Assembly: GCA_051004015.1 (NCBI GenBank)
Contig: JBPCKT010000062.1
Coordinates: 1-60,804 of the forward strand
Length of the DNA: 60,804 nt
Direction: 5' to 3'
Source: SXOA01 sp051004015
Lineage (GTDB): Bacteria; Planctomycetota; Planctomycetia; Pirellulales; Pirellulaceae
Of the stretch, positions 16,673-27,340 are shown piece after piece. Numbering within the stretch: position 1 is the first letter of the stretch; every line of letters begins with the position of its first letter. Under the pieces are notes generated by a model, which ran no database searches, was not told the origin of the DNA, and saw only the letters and a program-made list of their open reading frames with translations. Position numbers and translations under genes: made by a program.

Positions 16673-18685
16673 CTAACGTGCTCCCACGCTCAACGCCCCT
16701 TTCACAGCCTCCCCGTTTCCATTGCCTTTCGCGGCGGCATCCTTCACCGCCTGCCGTTCTTTCCAGACCTTTTCAATCTCGTCGGAACCAACCAGGCCGT
16801 ACAGTCGCGGGCGAGGAGGAATGAGGGACGTATCGACGTCCTCATAGGTGATCTCCACATCGTCTCCGGCCCAACTGGCGACGGTCGATTTCAGCCATTT
16901 CTGGTTGTTTTTGTCGAACGTGTCGCACCACGCCTCGGCTTCTTTCCGCCGCTCGGCGGGGTCGGTGGCCTTCAGGCCCGACATGGCGAAAGCCGGCTTA
17001 TAGTGAGCGCCGCGACATTCGTCCCGCTGCAACGCACCTTTCAAAATGGTGAGGGCGAGCGGGAACATGTCGATGAGGGCCTTGGTGAAGACGACGTTTT
17101 GGTTCGTCCAGTTGCCGGTATCAGACAGCGAGCACTTCTTGGCCCGGGCGTAGAGGTCATGCGTCTTGCCAAGGGCATCCTCGAGCTGGTCGTTGCGCCT
17201 GACGACCGTGGCCGCTTTGGTCATGAGGTCGCCGAGCTCCTGGTGAATCAGGTACGGGTTCTCACCGCCGCCGGACCGCTTGAGCAGGGCATCGTGCCGC
17301 GACTTGTGCTGTTTGACGGCGCCTTCAAAGAGCGATGAAGGCAAATCGGCTGCAGTATGCTTTTGCCCCTTGAGGAGCGTCTCGATGCCCGGCGCGGTGA
17401 TGAGTCCGCTGAAGATACAGGAGAGAAGGGAATTGGCACCGAGTCGATTCGCACCGTGATACTGATAGTCGCATTCGCCGATGGCGTACAGCCCCGGAAT
17501 ATTCGTCACCTGGTTCTGCGGCGAGCCGACCTGCAGGCCACCCTCGGAATTCCTTTTGTAATCGACCCACAGGCCTCCCATCGAGTAATGGACGGCGGGG
17601 AAGATCTTCATCGGCGTGGTGCGGGGATCGACGCCTTGGAACTTCTCGTAGATGTCGAGGATGCCGCCGAGCTTGCGGTCGAGCTCCTTCTTGGAGATGT
17701 GTGTCAAGTCGAGATAGACGGCCAGACGATCCTTCTCGACGGAAAGACCTTCGTTGACGCAAATGTCGAAGATCTCACGAGTGGCGATGTCGCGAGGGAC
17801 GAGGTTTTTGTATTTGGGATACCGCTCTTCCAGGAAGTAGAAGCGGTCCCCTTCGGGAATAGTCAGCGGATCTCGCGGGTCCTGCGGCTTACGGGGGACC
17901 CAGACGCGGCCCCCTTCGCCGCGGGCCGATTCGCTCATCAGGCGAAGCTTGTCCGCGCCGGGGATTGCCGTCGGATGAACCTGAATGAACTCGCCGTTGC
18001 CGAATTTGGCCCCAACCTGGAAGCAGCGGCTGGCGGCGGAGCCGGTGCAGACCATGGACATGGTCGAGCGGCCGTAAATCAGGCCTGGCCCGCCCGATCC
18101 GACGATGACCGCGTCGGCTGGGAACGAGCGGATTTCCATCGTCACCAGGTCTTGTCCCATGCAGCCGCGGCAGACGCCGTTGTCGTCGAGAATGGGGCCG
18201 AGGAAATCCCAAAATTCGTACTTCTTGATTTTGCCTTCGACTTCCCAGCGGCGGACCTGCTCATCAAGGGCGTACAGAAGCTGCTGGCCGGTCGTTGCTC
18301 CCGCGAAGGCCGTTCGTTTATACATCGTGCCGCCGAACCGCCGGCGGTCGATGAATCCTTCCGGCGTGCGATTAAATGTGACGCCAAGCCGATCCAGCAG
18401 CTCGATGACCTTCGGTCCCCAGTAGGACATTTCCTTCACGGGTGGCTGATGCTGCAGGAAGTCGCCGCCGTAGACGGTGTCATCAAAGTGCAGCCACTCG
18501 CTATCTCCCTGCTGCCGCGTCACGTCGTTGCAACTGTTGATGCCCCCTTGGGCGCAAACGCTATGCGAACGCTTGACCGGGACCAGGCTCATCATGTCCA
18601 CTTCGATGCCGAGTTCGGCGAGCTTCATCGCGGCAGCCAGACCAGCCAGTCCGCCGCCGACAACCATGACGCGTTGCTTTGCCAT
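16673..18685 (-). CDS. sdhA: Succinate dehydrogenase flavoprotein subunit
   Basis: 670-residue FAD subunit of complex II, oxidising succinate to fumarate. The dinucleotide fold GGGLAGLAAAMKLAELG is at the N-terminus; KRSHSVCAQGGIN has the His (residue 41) that covalently binds FAD; HPTAIPG, RGEGGRVW with the active-site Arg, and HYSMGGLWVDY with GANRLGANSLLSC complete the family set. The C-terminus has an extra Lys/Gly-rich tail (KGNGNGEAVKG). sdhC lies 68 bases upstream. Length and motifs match the Bacillus/epsilon-type enzymes. Confidence 0.96.
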   Translation of the reverse strand: MAKQRVMVVGGGLAGLAAAMKLAELGIEVDMMSLVPVKRSHSVCAQGGINSCNDVTRQQGDSEWLHFDDTVYGGDFLQHQPPVKEMSYWGPKVIELLDRLGVTFNRTPEGFIDRRRFGGTMYKRTAFAGATTGQQLLYALDEQVRRWEVEGKIKKYEFWDFLGPILDDNGVCRGCMGQDLVTMEIRSFPADAVIVGSGGPGLIYGRSTMSMVCTGSAASRCFQVGAKFGNGEFIQVHPTAIPGADKLRLMSESARGEGGRVWVPRKPQDPRDPLTIPEGDRFYFLEERYPKYKNLVPRDIATREIFDICVNEGLSVEKDRLAVYLDLTHISKKELDRKLGGILDIYEKFQGVDPRTTPMKIFPAVHYSMGGLWVDYKRNSEGGLQVGSPQNQVTNIPGLYAIGECDYQYHGANRLGANSLLSCIFSGLITAPGIETLLKGQKHTAADLPSSLFEGAVKQHKSRHDALLKRSGGGENPYLIHQELGDLMTKAATVVRRNDQLEDALGKTHDLYARAKKCSLSDTGNWTNQNVVFTKALIDMFPLALTILKGALQRDECRGAHYKPAFAMSGLKATDPAERRKEAEAWCDTFDKNNQKWLKSTVASWAGDDVEITYEDVDTSLIPPRPRLYGLVGSDEIEKVWKERQAVKDAAAKGNGNGEAVKGALSVGAR

Positions 18686-18753
18686 TGAAAGAGGTCAGAG
18701 GTTAGAGGGCGGAGGTCAGGGGAGGAAGGCAGTGAGCAGTAGGCAGTAGGCAG

Positions 18754-19602
18754 TTAGTCGCCGGTTTTGGAGGCAGGGGACTTGTCCGAGATGGTGGTTT
18801 CTTTCGGAAGGGCCATTTTGTGTTCGTCACGCGTGACCTCGCCGGATTCCAGCTTTGACTTGAACATCTTGCCCTCTTCCTGCCGGGCGTGATCGGGGTC
18901 GACAACGGCCGCGAAACCACCGAGGGCACCCATTCCCACGGCGGCAAGCAGAATTCCAAAGATCGCGCAGGCATAATTCGCCCGGCGCTGCGATTGCGGC
19001 GTGACCCAAATTCCCCAGGTGATGCCGAAAGTCCAAACGCCGTTGGCAAGGTGAAAGACGCATGAAAGGACGCCAATTGCGTACAGCACTGGCACGATCA
19101 GGTTCATCCGCATGGCTTCCGCGCCTGTGGAGGCGGCATTGAATGCCCTAAACTTTCCCCCACCCAGCGGCTCGGCCACGTTACGCATCCACCAGTCATT
19201 GTGGAACCAACCGTGCATGTGAAAGACATGCCAGGCGATGAAAACGAACGCAATCATGCCCGTCGCGCGCTGCAGCGTGTACCGGATGTTGCTCGTGTAT
19301 TTATAGCTGCTGCTATTGGGAAGACCGCCGCGGATAATCACGACTCCGAAGATGGCGTGGAAGAGGAGGGGAATGAAAATGAAGACCCATTCGATTATCC
19401 ACAGAACCTTGCCCGGGCTGTGGATGGCGTATACCAACTTCTGAAAAGCGTTGGGACTGTCCAACACGGCGGCATTCGTCAATAGATGCACCACCATGTA
19501 CGCGCCGACGGGAATCAGGCCGGAAAGAGAGTGCAGCCGGCGGATCAGGAACTCATGACGCGCCAAGTAGTTAGCGCCCGCAGCAGGGGTATCCGCTTTC
19601 AC
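18754..19602 (-). CDS. sdhC: Succinate dehydrogenase cytochrome b558 subunit
   Basis: 282-residue di-haem membrane anchor of complex II. Five hydrophobic helices are visible, with histidines at expected haem positions (RRLHSLSGLIPVGAYMVVH, LLFHAIFGVVI, FIAWHVFHMHGWFH, SCVFHLANGVWTF). The C-terminus carries about 50 additional hydrophilic residues (DPDHARQEEGKMFKSKLE...). The start is GTG at 19602 with GGAAAGG seven bases upstream. As first gene of the sdh cluster it should lie nearest the promoter; 19603-19784 carries no gene and no clear promoter consensus. Confidence 0.93.
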   Translation of the reverse strand: MKADTPAAGANYLARHEFLIRRLHSLSGLIPVGAYMVVHLLTNAAVLDSPNAFQKLVYAIHSPGKVLWIIEWVFIFIPLLFHAIFGVVIIRGGLPNSSSYKYTSNIRYTLQRATGMIAFVFIAWHVFHMHGWFHNDWWMRNVAEPLGGGKFRAFNAASTGAEAMRMNLIVPVLYAIGVLSCVFHLANGVWTFGITWGIWVTPQSQRRANYACAIFGILLAAVGMGALGGFAAVVDPDHARQEEGKMFKSKLESGEVTRDEHKMALPKETTISDKSPASKTGD

Positions 19603-19784
19603 GAAGACCTTTCCAGAGCGGCGGCTCTAGGATCACCGCCGCCGAAAGCAAAAAGAGCCCCCGGCAGCCGCATTGGGCCGCCCAGCCAGGCGTGAAAATC
19701 GACTCTCGTCCACACCCTCAGTAGTATAAGGAAGGGGTGGGTGCTGGCAACGGGGTTAGGAGCCAGCCATAAGCCGTTCCGTAC

Positions 19785-20014
19785 TCATTCCGTCGGCATT
19801 CTCAATTGCACGATCTTCGCCATCTTTGGCGTTGGTCGTAAGGCGAGCCGACACGCCAACCATTCAGGACATCTGGAAGTAAGCCAGATTTGTGTCGATT
19901 GACAAATGTGGCGACGATTTCCAGACCATTTTCCAAACGGACATTAAACCACCTTGCGTTCTTATGTCGCGATATTATCTCGCCAGCAACCAACTCGGGT
20001 CGGGGTCTTGTCAT
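19785..20014 (-). pseudogene. IF-1-like S1/OB-fold fragment, apparently frameshifted
   Basis: Residues from the ATG at 20014 read PELVAGEIISRHKNARWFN followed by VRLENGLEIVATFVNRHKSG, matching the first half of translation initiation factor IF-1 (VEGTVVE.LPNAMFRVRLENGH). After NGWRVGS the frame goes astray and stops at 19802. A second frame then gives CRLALRPTPKMAKIVQL and stops at 19785, which is like the C-terminal part of planctomycete IF-1-like proteins. I read this as one gene broken by a frameshift near 19855-19865. The alternative is a truncated gene ending at 19802 (SPYDQRQRW also recalls IF-1). The IF-1 function must then be supplied elsewhere. Confidence 0.4.
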
Positions 20015-20058
20015 TGGTGGAGCGAATGGGCTGAGGACAACGTTCGTAGTCTGTGTGG

Positions 20059-20484
20059 TCAAGGCTTGGACCAATCCTCGATGATCAGACCCGGTATCAC
20101 CTTGAAGTCGCGCTTGTTCCGCGTGACGAGAATGCTGCCCGGATGTTCGAGAACAATTGCCGCGATGCGCAGGTCAGGAGCGCGAACACCAAGCTTCATT
20201 CGCTTAAGCTGCTCGAATCGCGCGATGGCTGCGACTGGGTATGGCAGAATCTCGAACTGGGCGAAGCAACTCACGTTTTGAGCGAGACTGAAGTAGCCTC
20301 TGGCCGCGTCTTCCGGTTTCTTGGCTTGCCGAATCAAGGTGTACCAGCTGCTTAGTTGCTCTTCGACGGAAATGACCGTAATGCCGACTTCGTCGGCTGG
20401 CACGAGAGAGTATCGGGCAATGGTCTGCGAATGACCTTGTTGCAAAAGAGAAATAATGTCCGTATCCAGGACATACTTCACCAT
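20059..20484 (-). CDS. PIN-domain ribonuclease, VapC-type toxin
   Basis: 141-residue PIN protein, a metal-dependent RNase. Acidic residues are at the expected places: LDTDIIS (Asp near residue 7), TVISVEEQL (Glu), LGVRAPDLRIAAI (Asp near 104) and VTRNKRDFKVIPGL (final Asp and Asn). Its start overlaps the end of the small upstream gene by seven bases, the compact arrangement typical of toxin-antitoxin pairs. It likely cleaves specific RNAs when its partner is degraded; target unknown. It is a short accessory insertion between sdh and thiE. Confidence 0.85.
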   Translation of the reverse strand: MVKYVLDTDIISLLQQGHSQTIARYSLVPADEVGITVISVEEQLSSWYTLIRQAKKPEDAARGYFSLAQNVSCFAQFEILPYPVAAIARFEQLKRMKLGVRAPDLRIAAIVLEHPGSILVTRNKRDFKVIPGLIIEDWSKP

Positions 20485-20774
20485 GGCGAATCCTCATCGG
20501 CCTGCCGTCGCTGCTCAACGATTTTCTGCCACTCGTCAAAGAGCGGATTGTCCTTGAAGATCCCAATGATGTCAGCTCTGGGGCCGACAGTCCTCTGGGG
20601 CACTTCCATCATGACGACCTGTTTTCCGGTGGCTGCGCTATGCTCAATTTGACTGCGAAGATTCTGCAGCGCTTCGCCGGAAGTTGCCCCTTCGGCCGCG
20701 AATCCGAACGGTTCCGGCCCCTGCGCTCGGAAGAGGTTGTTTCCAATGGGTTCAACGACGACTGGAATTTGCAT
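20478..20774 (-). CDS. Probable antitoxin partner of the PIN protein
   Basis: 98-residue acidic protein beginning MQIPVVVEPIGNNLFRAQGP and including FAAEGATSGEALQNLRSQIE, a pattern like the HicB/UPF0150-type partial RNase H fold of antitoxins. The C-terminal half (DNPLFDEWQKIVEQRRQADED) could wrap around the toxin. No classical DNA-binding motif is visible. It precedes and overlaps the PIN gene by seven bases, supporting the antitoxin role by position. Confidence 0.7.
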   Translation of the reverse strand: MQIPVVVEPIGNNLFRAQGPEPFGFAAEGATSGEALQNLRSQIEHSAATGKQVVMMEVPQRTVGPRADIIGIFKDNPLFDEWQKIVEQRRQADEDSPW

Positions 20775-20851
20775 GGGGCGTCCTCCCTTATCAATTAGCT
20801 CATCGAAAAGATTGCGGCCCTCACAGTCAATCTTACACTACCAATCTTACA

Positions 20852-21952
20852 CTACGGCAGCGAATGGGTGACATCGCATTTCGGGCCAAGTTCACGGAAA
20901 ACCCCGAGCATTCTTGTAATCGAGGTACTCGGCTGGGCGGCGCACGCCACCGCCCCTCCCACCGCCACCCGTTTCATCCCCGTCTCCAGCACTTCCGGCA
21001 AGTTTTCGAGCGCGATACCGCCAATCGCAAAAGCCGGCAGGCTGATTTCGGCGGCGACTTCGCGGAGGAAGGCAAGGCCGGGGAAGGAGTCGAAGTGTTT
21101 CGTGCCAGAGGGAAACGTCGGGCCACAGCCGATGTAGCTGGCGCCGTCGAGGACGGCCTGGCGGGCTTGCGCAATGGTATGGGTGGAAAGGCCGATAAGC
21201 ATTTCGGGGCCGACGATGCGGCGGACGTCCTGGATGGACAGTTCGTCCTGGCCGATATGGACACCGTCCGCGGCGGAAAGTGCGGCCAGATCGGACCGGT
21301 CGTTCATGATGAAGAGCGTACCGTAGGCTCTGGTGACTTGGCGAAGCAGGCGAGCCCGCTCCAGCAACTCGCGGTCATTCAGCTTCTTATCCCGAAGCTG
21401 CACGATGTCTGCCCCGGCCTTGCAGATTTCGAGCGCCCGGTTTTCAAACGATGCCGGGGAATCTCCGCCATCCATGAGCACATAAAGTCGGCCGTCCGCC
21501 AGTTTCCGCTGGCTGTCGGCCGTCAACAGCGTGGCCTTTTCCAAGGTGTATGTCTGATAGCGGAGAACCTCTAGTTCTCTCGCGGGAAGTGCCAGAACCT
21601 TGGCATACTCCTCCAGCGACCGGAGCGCCTGTTCCAGTCGTTTGCAACTCGCCTGGGCCACATGACGGATGGAGTCGCGGCTCAACTCCTGGTCTGTTTT
21701 GACGGACGTTCCCACGTCGGCGGCCGTATTTCGAGAGGCCAGTAAGTCTTGCGACGGAATGGAGGATTGCCACTTCGTTAGCGAGTGCCGCAGCTCTTTC
21801 CAGCATTTTGTCAGGTGTCCATCATCGAGCCCGAAGCGGCAATACTCTTCCAGAACTCGCAACGCCTCCGCGGCCCTGTTGAAATTGGCATCGATGATTC
21901 GCAGCGCGGCGAGCCGGTCAGCGGTTGGCAAGGGTTGGTCAAGGAAGGGCAT
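20852..21952 (-). CDS. thiE: Thiamine-phosphate synthase with extra N-terminal domain
   Basis: 366 residues. The C-terminal TIM barrel (from about residue 145) joins HMP-pyrophosphate and thiazole phosphate to give thiamine phosphate; visible are QLRDKKLNDRELLERA, LFIMNDRSDLAALSAADGVH, HIGQDELS, IGLSTHT and GCGPTFPSGTKH. The N-terminal 140 residues (LRIIDANFNRAAEALRVLEEYCR, SRDSIRHVAQASCKRLEQAL) form the helical extension, ThiD2-like, found in ThiE of cyanobacteria and some other phyla. No TPP riboswitch was recognised upstream. It is divergent to the sigma-54-like promoters. Confidence 0.92.
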   Translation of the reverse strand: MPFLDQPLPTADRLAALRIIDANFNRAAEALRVLEEYCRFGLDDGHLTKCWKELRHSLTKWQSSIPSQDLLASRNTAADVGTSVKTDQELSRDSIRHVAQASCKRLEQALRSLEEYAKVLALPARELEVLRYQTYTLEKATLLTADSQRKLADGRLYVLMDGGDSPASFENRALEICKAGADIVQLRDKKLNDRELLERARLLRQVTRAYGTLFIMNDRSDLAALSAADGVHIGQDELSIQDVRRIVGPEMLIGLSTHTIAQARQAVLDGASYIGCGPTFPSGTKHFDSFPGLAFLREVAAEISLPAFAIGGIALENLPEVLETGMKRVAVGGAVACAAQPSTSITRMLGVFRELGPKCDVTHSLP

Positions 21953-21984
21953 GGAAATCGAACGGTTTCGACCACCTGAATGTG

Positions 21985-22000
21985 TGGCACACTGATTGCA
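21985..22000 (+). promoter_or_regulatory. Sigma-54-type promoter, proximal to thiE (P1)
   Basis: TGGCAC-ACTGA-TTGCA has the invariant GG (21986-21987) and GC (21998-21999) separated by exactly ten bases and agrees with the -24/-12 consensus TGGCAC-N5-TTGCA at every listed base. It points to the TPR gene and clpC. Expected transcription start is about 22011. Confidence 0.55.
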
Positions 22001-22022
22001 TTTATCAGTGCCGAAGTCGGGT

Positions 22023-22039
22023 TTGGCACCAATTTGGCA
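22023..22039 (+). promoter_or_regulatory. Second sigma-54-type promoter (P2)
   Basis: TTGGCAC-CAATT-TGGCA keeps the GG/GC pair with ten bases between (22025-22026, 22037-22038). The -24 half is perfect, the -12 half has TGGCA instead of TTGCA. It lies 39 bases downstream of the first, in the same orientation. Confidence 0.4.
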
Positions 22040-22256
22040 GTAGCCGCAAGGGGATTTTCATTGTACTGCGAACAGCTTATCGCGGTTAATCTGGTCCGCT
22101 TGCGGGTTTTGCAGCGCCAGGTTCGGATTTGAGCCGGCTGATTCGCCGCAACTCCAAATATGGCTTGAACTTGCCTTGCCCAGCCGGAATCTGGGAGTTA
22201 GAATTTCGCGGCCCTAAATGAGCCGCTGCTTGGGGAATGGACTCTGGAGCGCACGG

Positions 22257-22841
22257 ATGCGAAATGTTGCCCTGTGGTTGCTTTGGCCTGGTCTGGCCGC
22301 CCTCTGGAAGCGGGGGAGCGGGCGAGGTCTGGCGGCTGCGGCGGCTTTTGGGGGTCTACTCAATTTTGCCCTGATTTCAACGTTCGTCTGGCCGCAACTT
22401 CTGTCGCGAGGCCTGGCCCCTTGGGTCGTCCCCGCGGCAGTCTGGGTTTCGGTGCTATGGTTTTGGATTGTCGCCGCCCGCTCCGGAGCCAGATTTCTGG
22501 CGGAGGAAGCCGCCCGGCAAACGCCTCCCAGTGACGACGCCAACCGCCTGCTAGTGCAGGCTCAAACGGAATATTTGAAAGGACACCTGAGCCAGGCTGA
22601 AAGCTTGCTGCAAGAGCTGCTAGCCGGCTTTCCAGGAGACTGCGAAGCTCGCTTGCTCCTCGCCACCCTTTGCCGCCGGATGGGCCGCCTGAGTGACGCC
22701 CGCAAGCACCTCGCCGAGCTCCTCGAACTGCCGCAAGCCCACGCCTGGCGGATGGAGATTGAATCCGAACAACGAGAACTAACCCGAAGCGCCAGCGAGG
22801 GCGGTGACAGCACCAGCCACACATCCAGAGCAGCCGCTTGA
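22257..22841 (+). CDS. Membrane protein with TPR-like repeats
   Basis: 194-residue protein with two to three hydrophobic segments in its first 80 residues (NVALWLLWPGLAALW, AAAAAFGGLLNFALISTFVW, VVPAAVWVSVLWFWIVAA), then a soluble part with TPR-type helices (LLVQAQTEYLKGHLSQAESL, CEARLLLATLCRRMGRLSDA, RKHLAELLEL). It probably anchors a protein-protein interaction module in the membrane. ATG 22257 is preferred to 22218 because a GGAG lies upstream. It follows the two sigma-54-like promoters and precedes clpC by 155 bases. Confidence 0.65.
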   Translation: MRNVALWLLWPGLAALWKRGSGRGLAAAAAFGGLLNFALISTFVWPQLLSRGLAPWVVPAAVWVSVLWFWIVAARSGARFLAEEAARQTPPSDDANRLLVQAQTEYLKGHLSQAESLLQELLAGFPGDCEARLLLATLCRRMGRLSDARKHLAELLELPQAHAWRMEIESEQRELTRSASEGGDSTSHTSRAAA

Positions 22842-22996
22842 CCTCCGCCACTTGGCGAAAACCCCTCGCCGGTGAACAATTCCCACAAGACAACTCAGAT
22901 AACAACACGAAGAACGGCGTTGCACCACCCGTAAGGACACAAGTTTAACTCGCCGACGCGCACGACGGCGTCCGCCCGGCACCCAAGGAACCAACC

Positions 22997-25588
<2,592 letters not shown>

Positions 25589-25624
25589 GCGAGAAGTCTC
25601 AGGGAACTTGAGAGCTCAACATCG

Positions 25625-25653
25625 AACCCCGGGCAGAAATGCCTGGGGTTTTG
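25625..25653 (+). terminator. Rho-independent terminator of clpC
   Basis: AACCCCGGGCA, loop GAAA and TGCCTGGGGTT form an 11-bp stem with one G-T pair, followed by TTTG. It lies 36 bases after the clpC stop and directly before the 3' end of the convergent retropepsin gene. Confidence 0.75.
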
Positions 25654-26091
25654 TTATTGGCGTTGTTCAATGGCGTAGCCATGCTTTCCACCCAGAATCG
25701 CGAGGATATTTCTTGGACGATCTGCGACAAGGGCAAACATGTCGAGAATGTCGCGACCAAGGACGCTCATGTCAAGCGATTCATGGTCGAGGCAGGCCAT
25801 GTACTCGCTTCGGAAAACTGCGTCCACTCCATCATCTCGAAACATGCGAATCGTCGTGGCCACGATGACAGCCCGAGCGAGGCCACCAATTCCGCCGATT
25901 TGATTCTCAGAAGTCAGTCTTGGCAGTTGAAGGTCCTCAAGTACGGAAGCGCAAATGACCGTGCGGTCAGCTCCGGTGTCAACGAGTAGCTCGAAGCTTC
26001 GCCAGGCATTGCCGGAGGTCCGGATTTCCGCGCGCATCACTGGACGGATTACTCCATCCTCACATCGCATCCACTCGCCATTAAATTGCAT
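25654..26091 (-). CDS. Retropepsin-like aspartic protease
   Basis: 145-residue single-domain protein with the retroviral-protease signature LLVDTGADRTVI around residue 35-45, a flap-like GGIGGLARAV region, and MSVLGRDILDMFALV near the end, corresponding to the hydrophobic ILGRD element of the family. As with retropepsins it would work as a homodimer. The natural substrate of bacterial relatives is largely unknown. The start MQFNGEW (26091) overlaps the end of the DUF5678 gene by 11 bases, so the two are probably translated together. Confidence 0.8.
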   Translation of the reverse strand: MQFNGEWMRCEDGVIRPVMRAEIRTSGNAWRSFELLVDTGADRTVICASVLEDLQLPRLTSENQIGGIGGLARAVIVATTIRMFRDDGVDAVFRSEYMACLDHESLDMSVLGRDILDMFALVADRPRNILAILGGKHGYAIEQRQ

Positions 26092-26422
26092 AGACTCGAG
26101 GGACCTTTTCTTGGGGGATATATCGCGTGAAGTACCCCTTATCCTCTGGATGCGCAGCCGTAGCCGTTGCAACCGCCTCGGACGTTGAATCAGCAGCGAA
26201 CAGTTCTTCTCCCGCGATGCAAATCACCTTCCCTCGGTGCTGCGAATAGACCTCCGGAATACGCGCCTGAAGCCAGGCGCTGTTTTTGTCGAATTGCGCG
26301 CGTCGTTCGCGGGCTTTCGCCAAATCAATAGGATCCGTTTCTTCCAACATTTCAACGAGAGGTGGCGTTTTCATTTTCTCGGACCGGAAAGCGTGTAGCA
26401 GGGACTGGTAAACCATTTTCAT
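26081..26422 (-). CDS. DUF5678-like protein paired with the retropepsin
   Basis: 113-residue protein. The core matches the DUF5678 style: NSAWLQARIPEVYSQHRGKV, then ICIAGEELFAADSTSEAVAT and GYFTRYIPQEKVPRVYAI, i.e. a small alpha-beta domain with an aromatic-basic C-terminus. It is encoded just before and overlapping the retropepsin, a pairing I recall from other bacteria. Start may be 26374 (MKTPPLVEML) instead of 26422. No Shine-Dalgarno distinguishes the two. Function unknown. Confidence 0.6.
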   Translation of the reverse strand: MKMVYQSLLHAFRSEKMKTPPLVEMLEETDPIDLAKARERRAQFDKNSAWLQARIPEVYSQHRGKVICIAGEELFAADSTSEAVATATAAHPEDKGYFTRYIPQEKVPRVYAI

Positions 26423-26500
26423 TGTACTATTCTGCACGCGGCCTGAAGATAGGAAAACTCCGCTCCCCGTTACTCCTGCTCTACCCCGAAAGGTCCAGAC

Positions 26501-27340
26501 ATGTCGCGATTTATTTGTCCGGCACTGGTTATTCTGGCTCTCTTCGCCGCCCCCCTTCCGGACCCGGTGAAACCCGATCCGGATACGCCCCGGCCGATTG
26601 AGGCGGTGGACAGCGTGTTTATCGAGGACCTTACCTGGATGGAGGTGCGGGACGCGCTGAAGGATGGCAAGGACACCGTGATCGTGGCGACCGGAGGCGT
26701 CGAGCAGAACGGCCCCTACCTGGTGGCCGGCAAGCACAACATCATCCTGCGGGCCACCACGGAAGCGATTGCCCGCAAGCTGGGCAAAACGCTGGTCGCC
26801 CCAATCGTTCCGTTCGTTCCCGAAGGGGCCATCGATCCCCCCGATTCGCACATGAAGTATCCCAGCACCATCAGTGTCACCGAGGAAACCTTCGCCTCTC
26901 TCCTGACGGACATCTGCGGCTCGCTGCGGGCGCATGGGTTCAAGCGGATCATCTTGATTGGGGACAGCGGCGGCAACCAAACCGGCATGAAGAACGTAAC
27001 TGTTGCCCTGAACGCGAAATGGAAGGGGGACCGGAGCACGGTCTACTTCATTCCCGAGTATTACGATTTCTCCGGCGTCTCCAAGTGGCTGGAGGAGCAG
27101 GGCATCCAGCAGACTCCCGAAGGGCTGCACGATGACTTTGCCATGACCGCCATGATGATGTCGGTCGATCCAACCAGCGTTCGCACCAAGCAGCGGATTG
27201 CCGCCGGCAAGTTTTCCATCAACGGCGTGAACCTGGCCCCGGCTGAGAAAACTATCGAGTGGGGCAAGAGGATCATCGACTTCCGCGCCACAGAAACCGT
27301 CAAAGTCATCCGCAAAGCCATCGACCAGAAGACCAAATGA
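26501..27340 (+). CDS. Exported creatininase-family protein with altered metal site
   Basis: 279 residues with a signal peptide (MSRFICPALVILALFAAPLP). The fold resembles creatininase amidohydrolases (VEQNGPYLVAGKHNI, IILIGDSGGNQTGM, HDDFAMTAMMMSVDPT). However the usual E-x-H...D metal ligands read E-x-N with the Asp as His or Asn, the GHGGN motif reads GDSGGN, and the final HxGExETS reads HDDFAMTA. So the enzyme may use other metals or be inactive. Its stop overlaps the start of the beta-helix gene (ATGA), implying a two-gene exported operon. Confidence 0.7.
   Translation: MSRFICPALVILALFAAPLPDPVKPDPDTPRPIEAVDSVFIEDLTWMEVRDALKDGKDTVIVATGGVEQNGPYLVAGKHNIILRATTEAIARKLGKTLVAPIVPFVPEGAIDPPDSHMKYPSTISVTEETFASLLTDICGSLRAHGFKRIILIGDSGGNQTGMKNVTVALNAKWKGDRSTVYFIPEYYDFSGVSKWLEEQGIQQTPEGLHDDFAMTAMMMSVDPTSVRTKQRIAAGKFSINGVNLAPAEKTIEWGKRIIDFRATETVKVIRKAIDQKTK

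Noticed and set aside
21953..22217. TPP riboswitch in front of thiE
   Set aside because: The typical CTGAGA and ACCTGATCTGGATAATGCCAG type conserved stretches were not seen on the minus strand.
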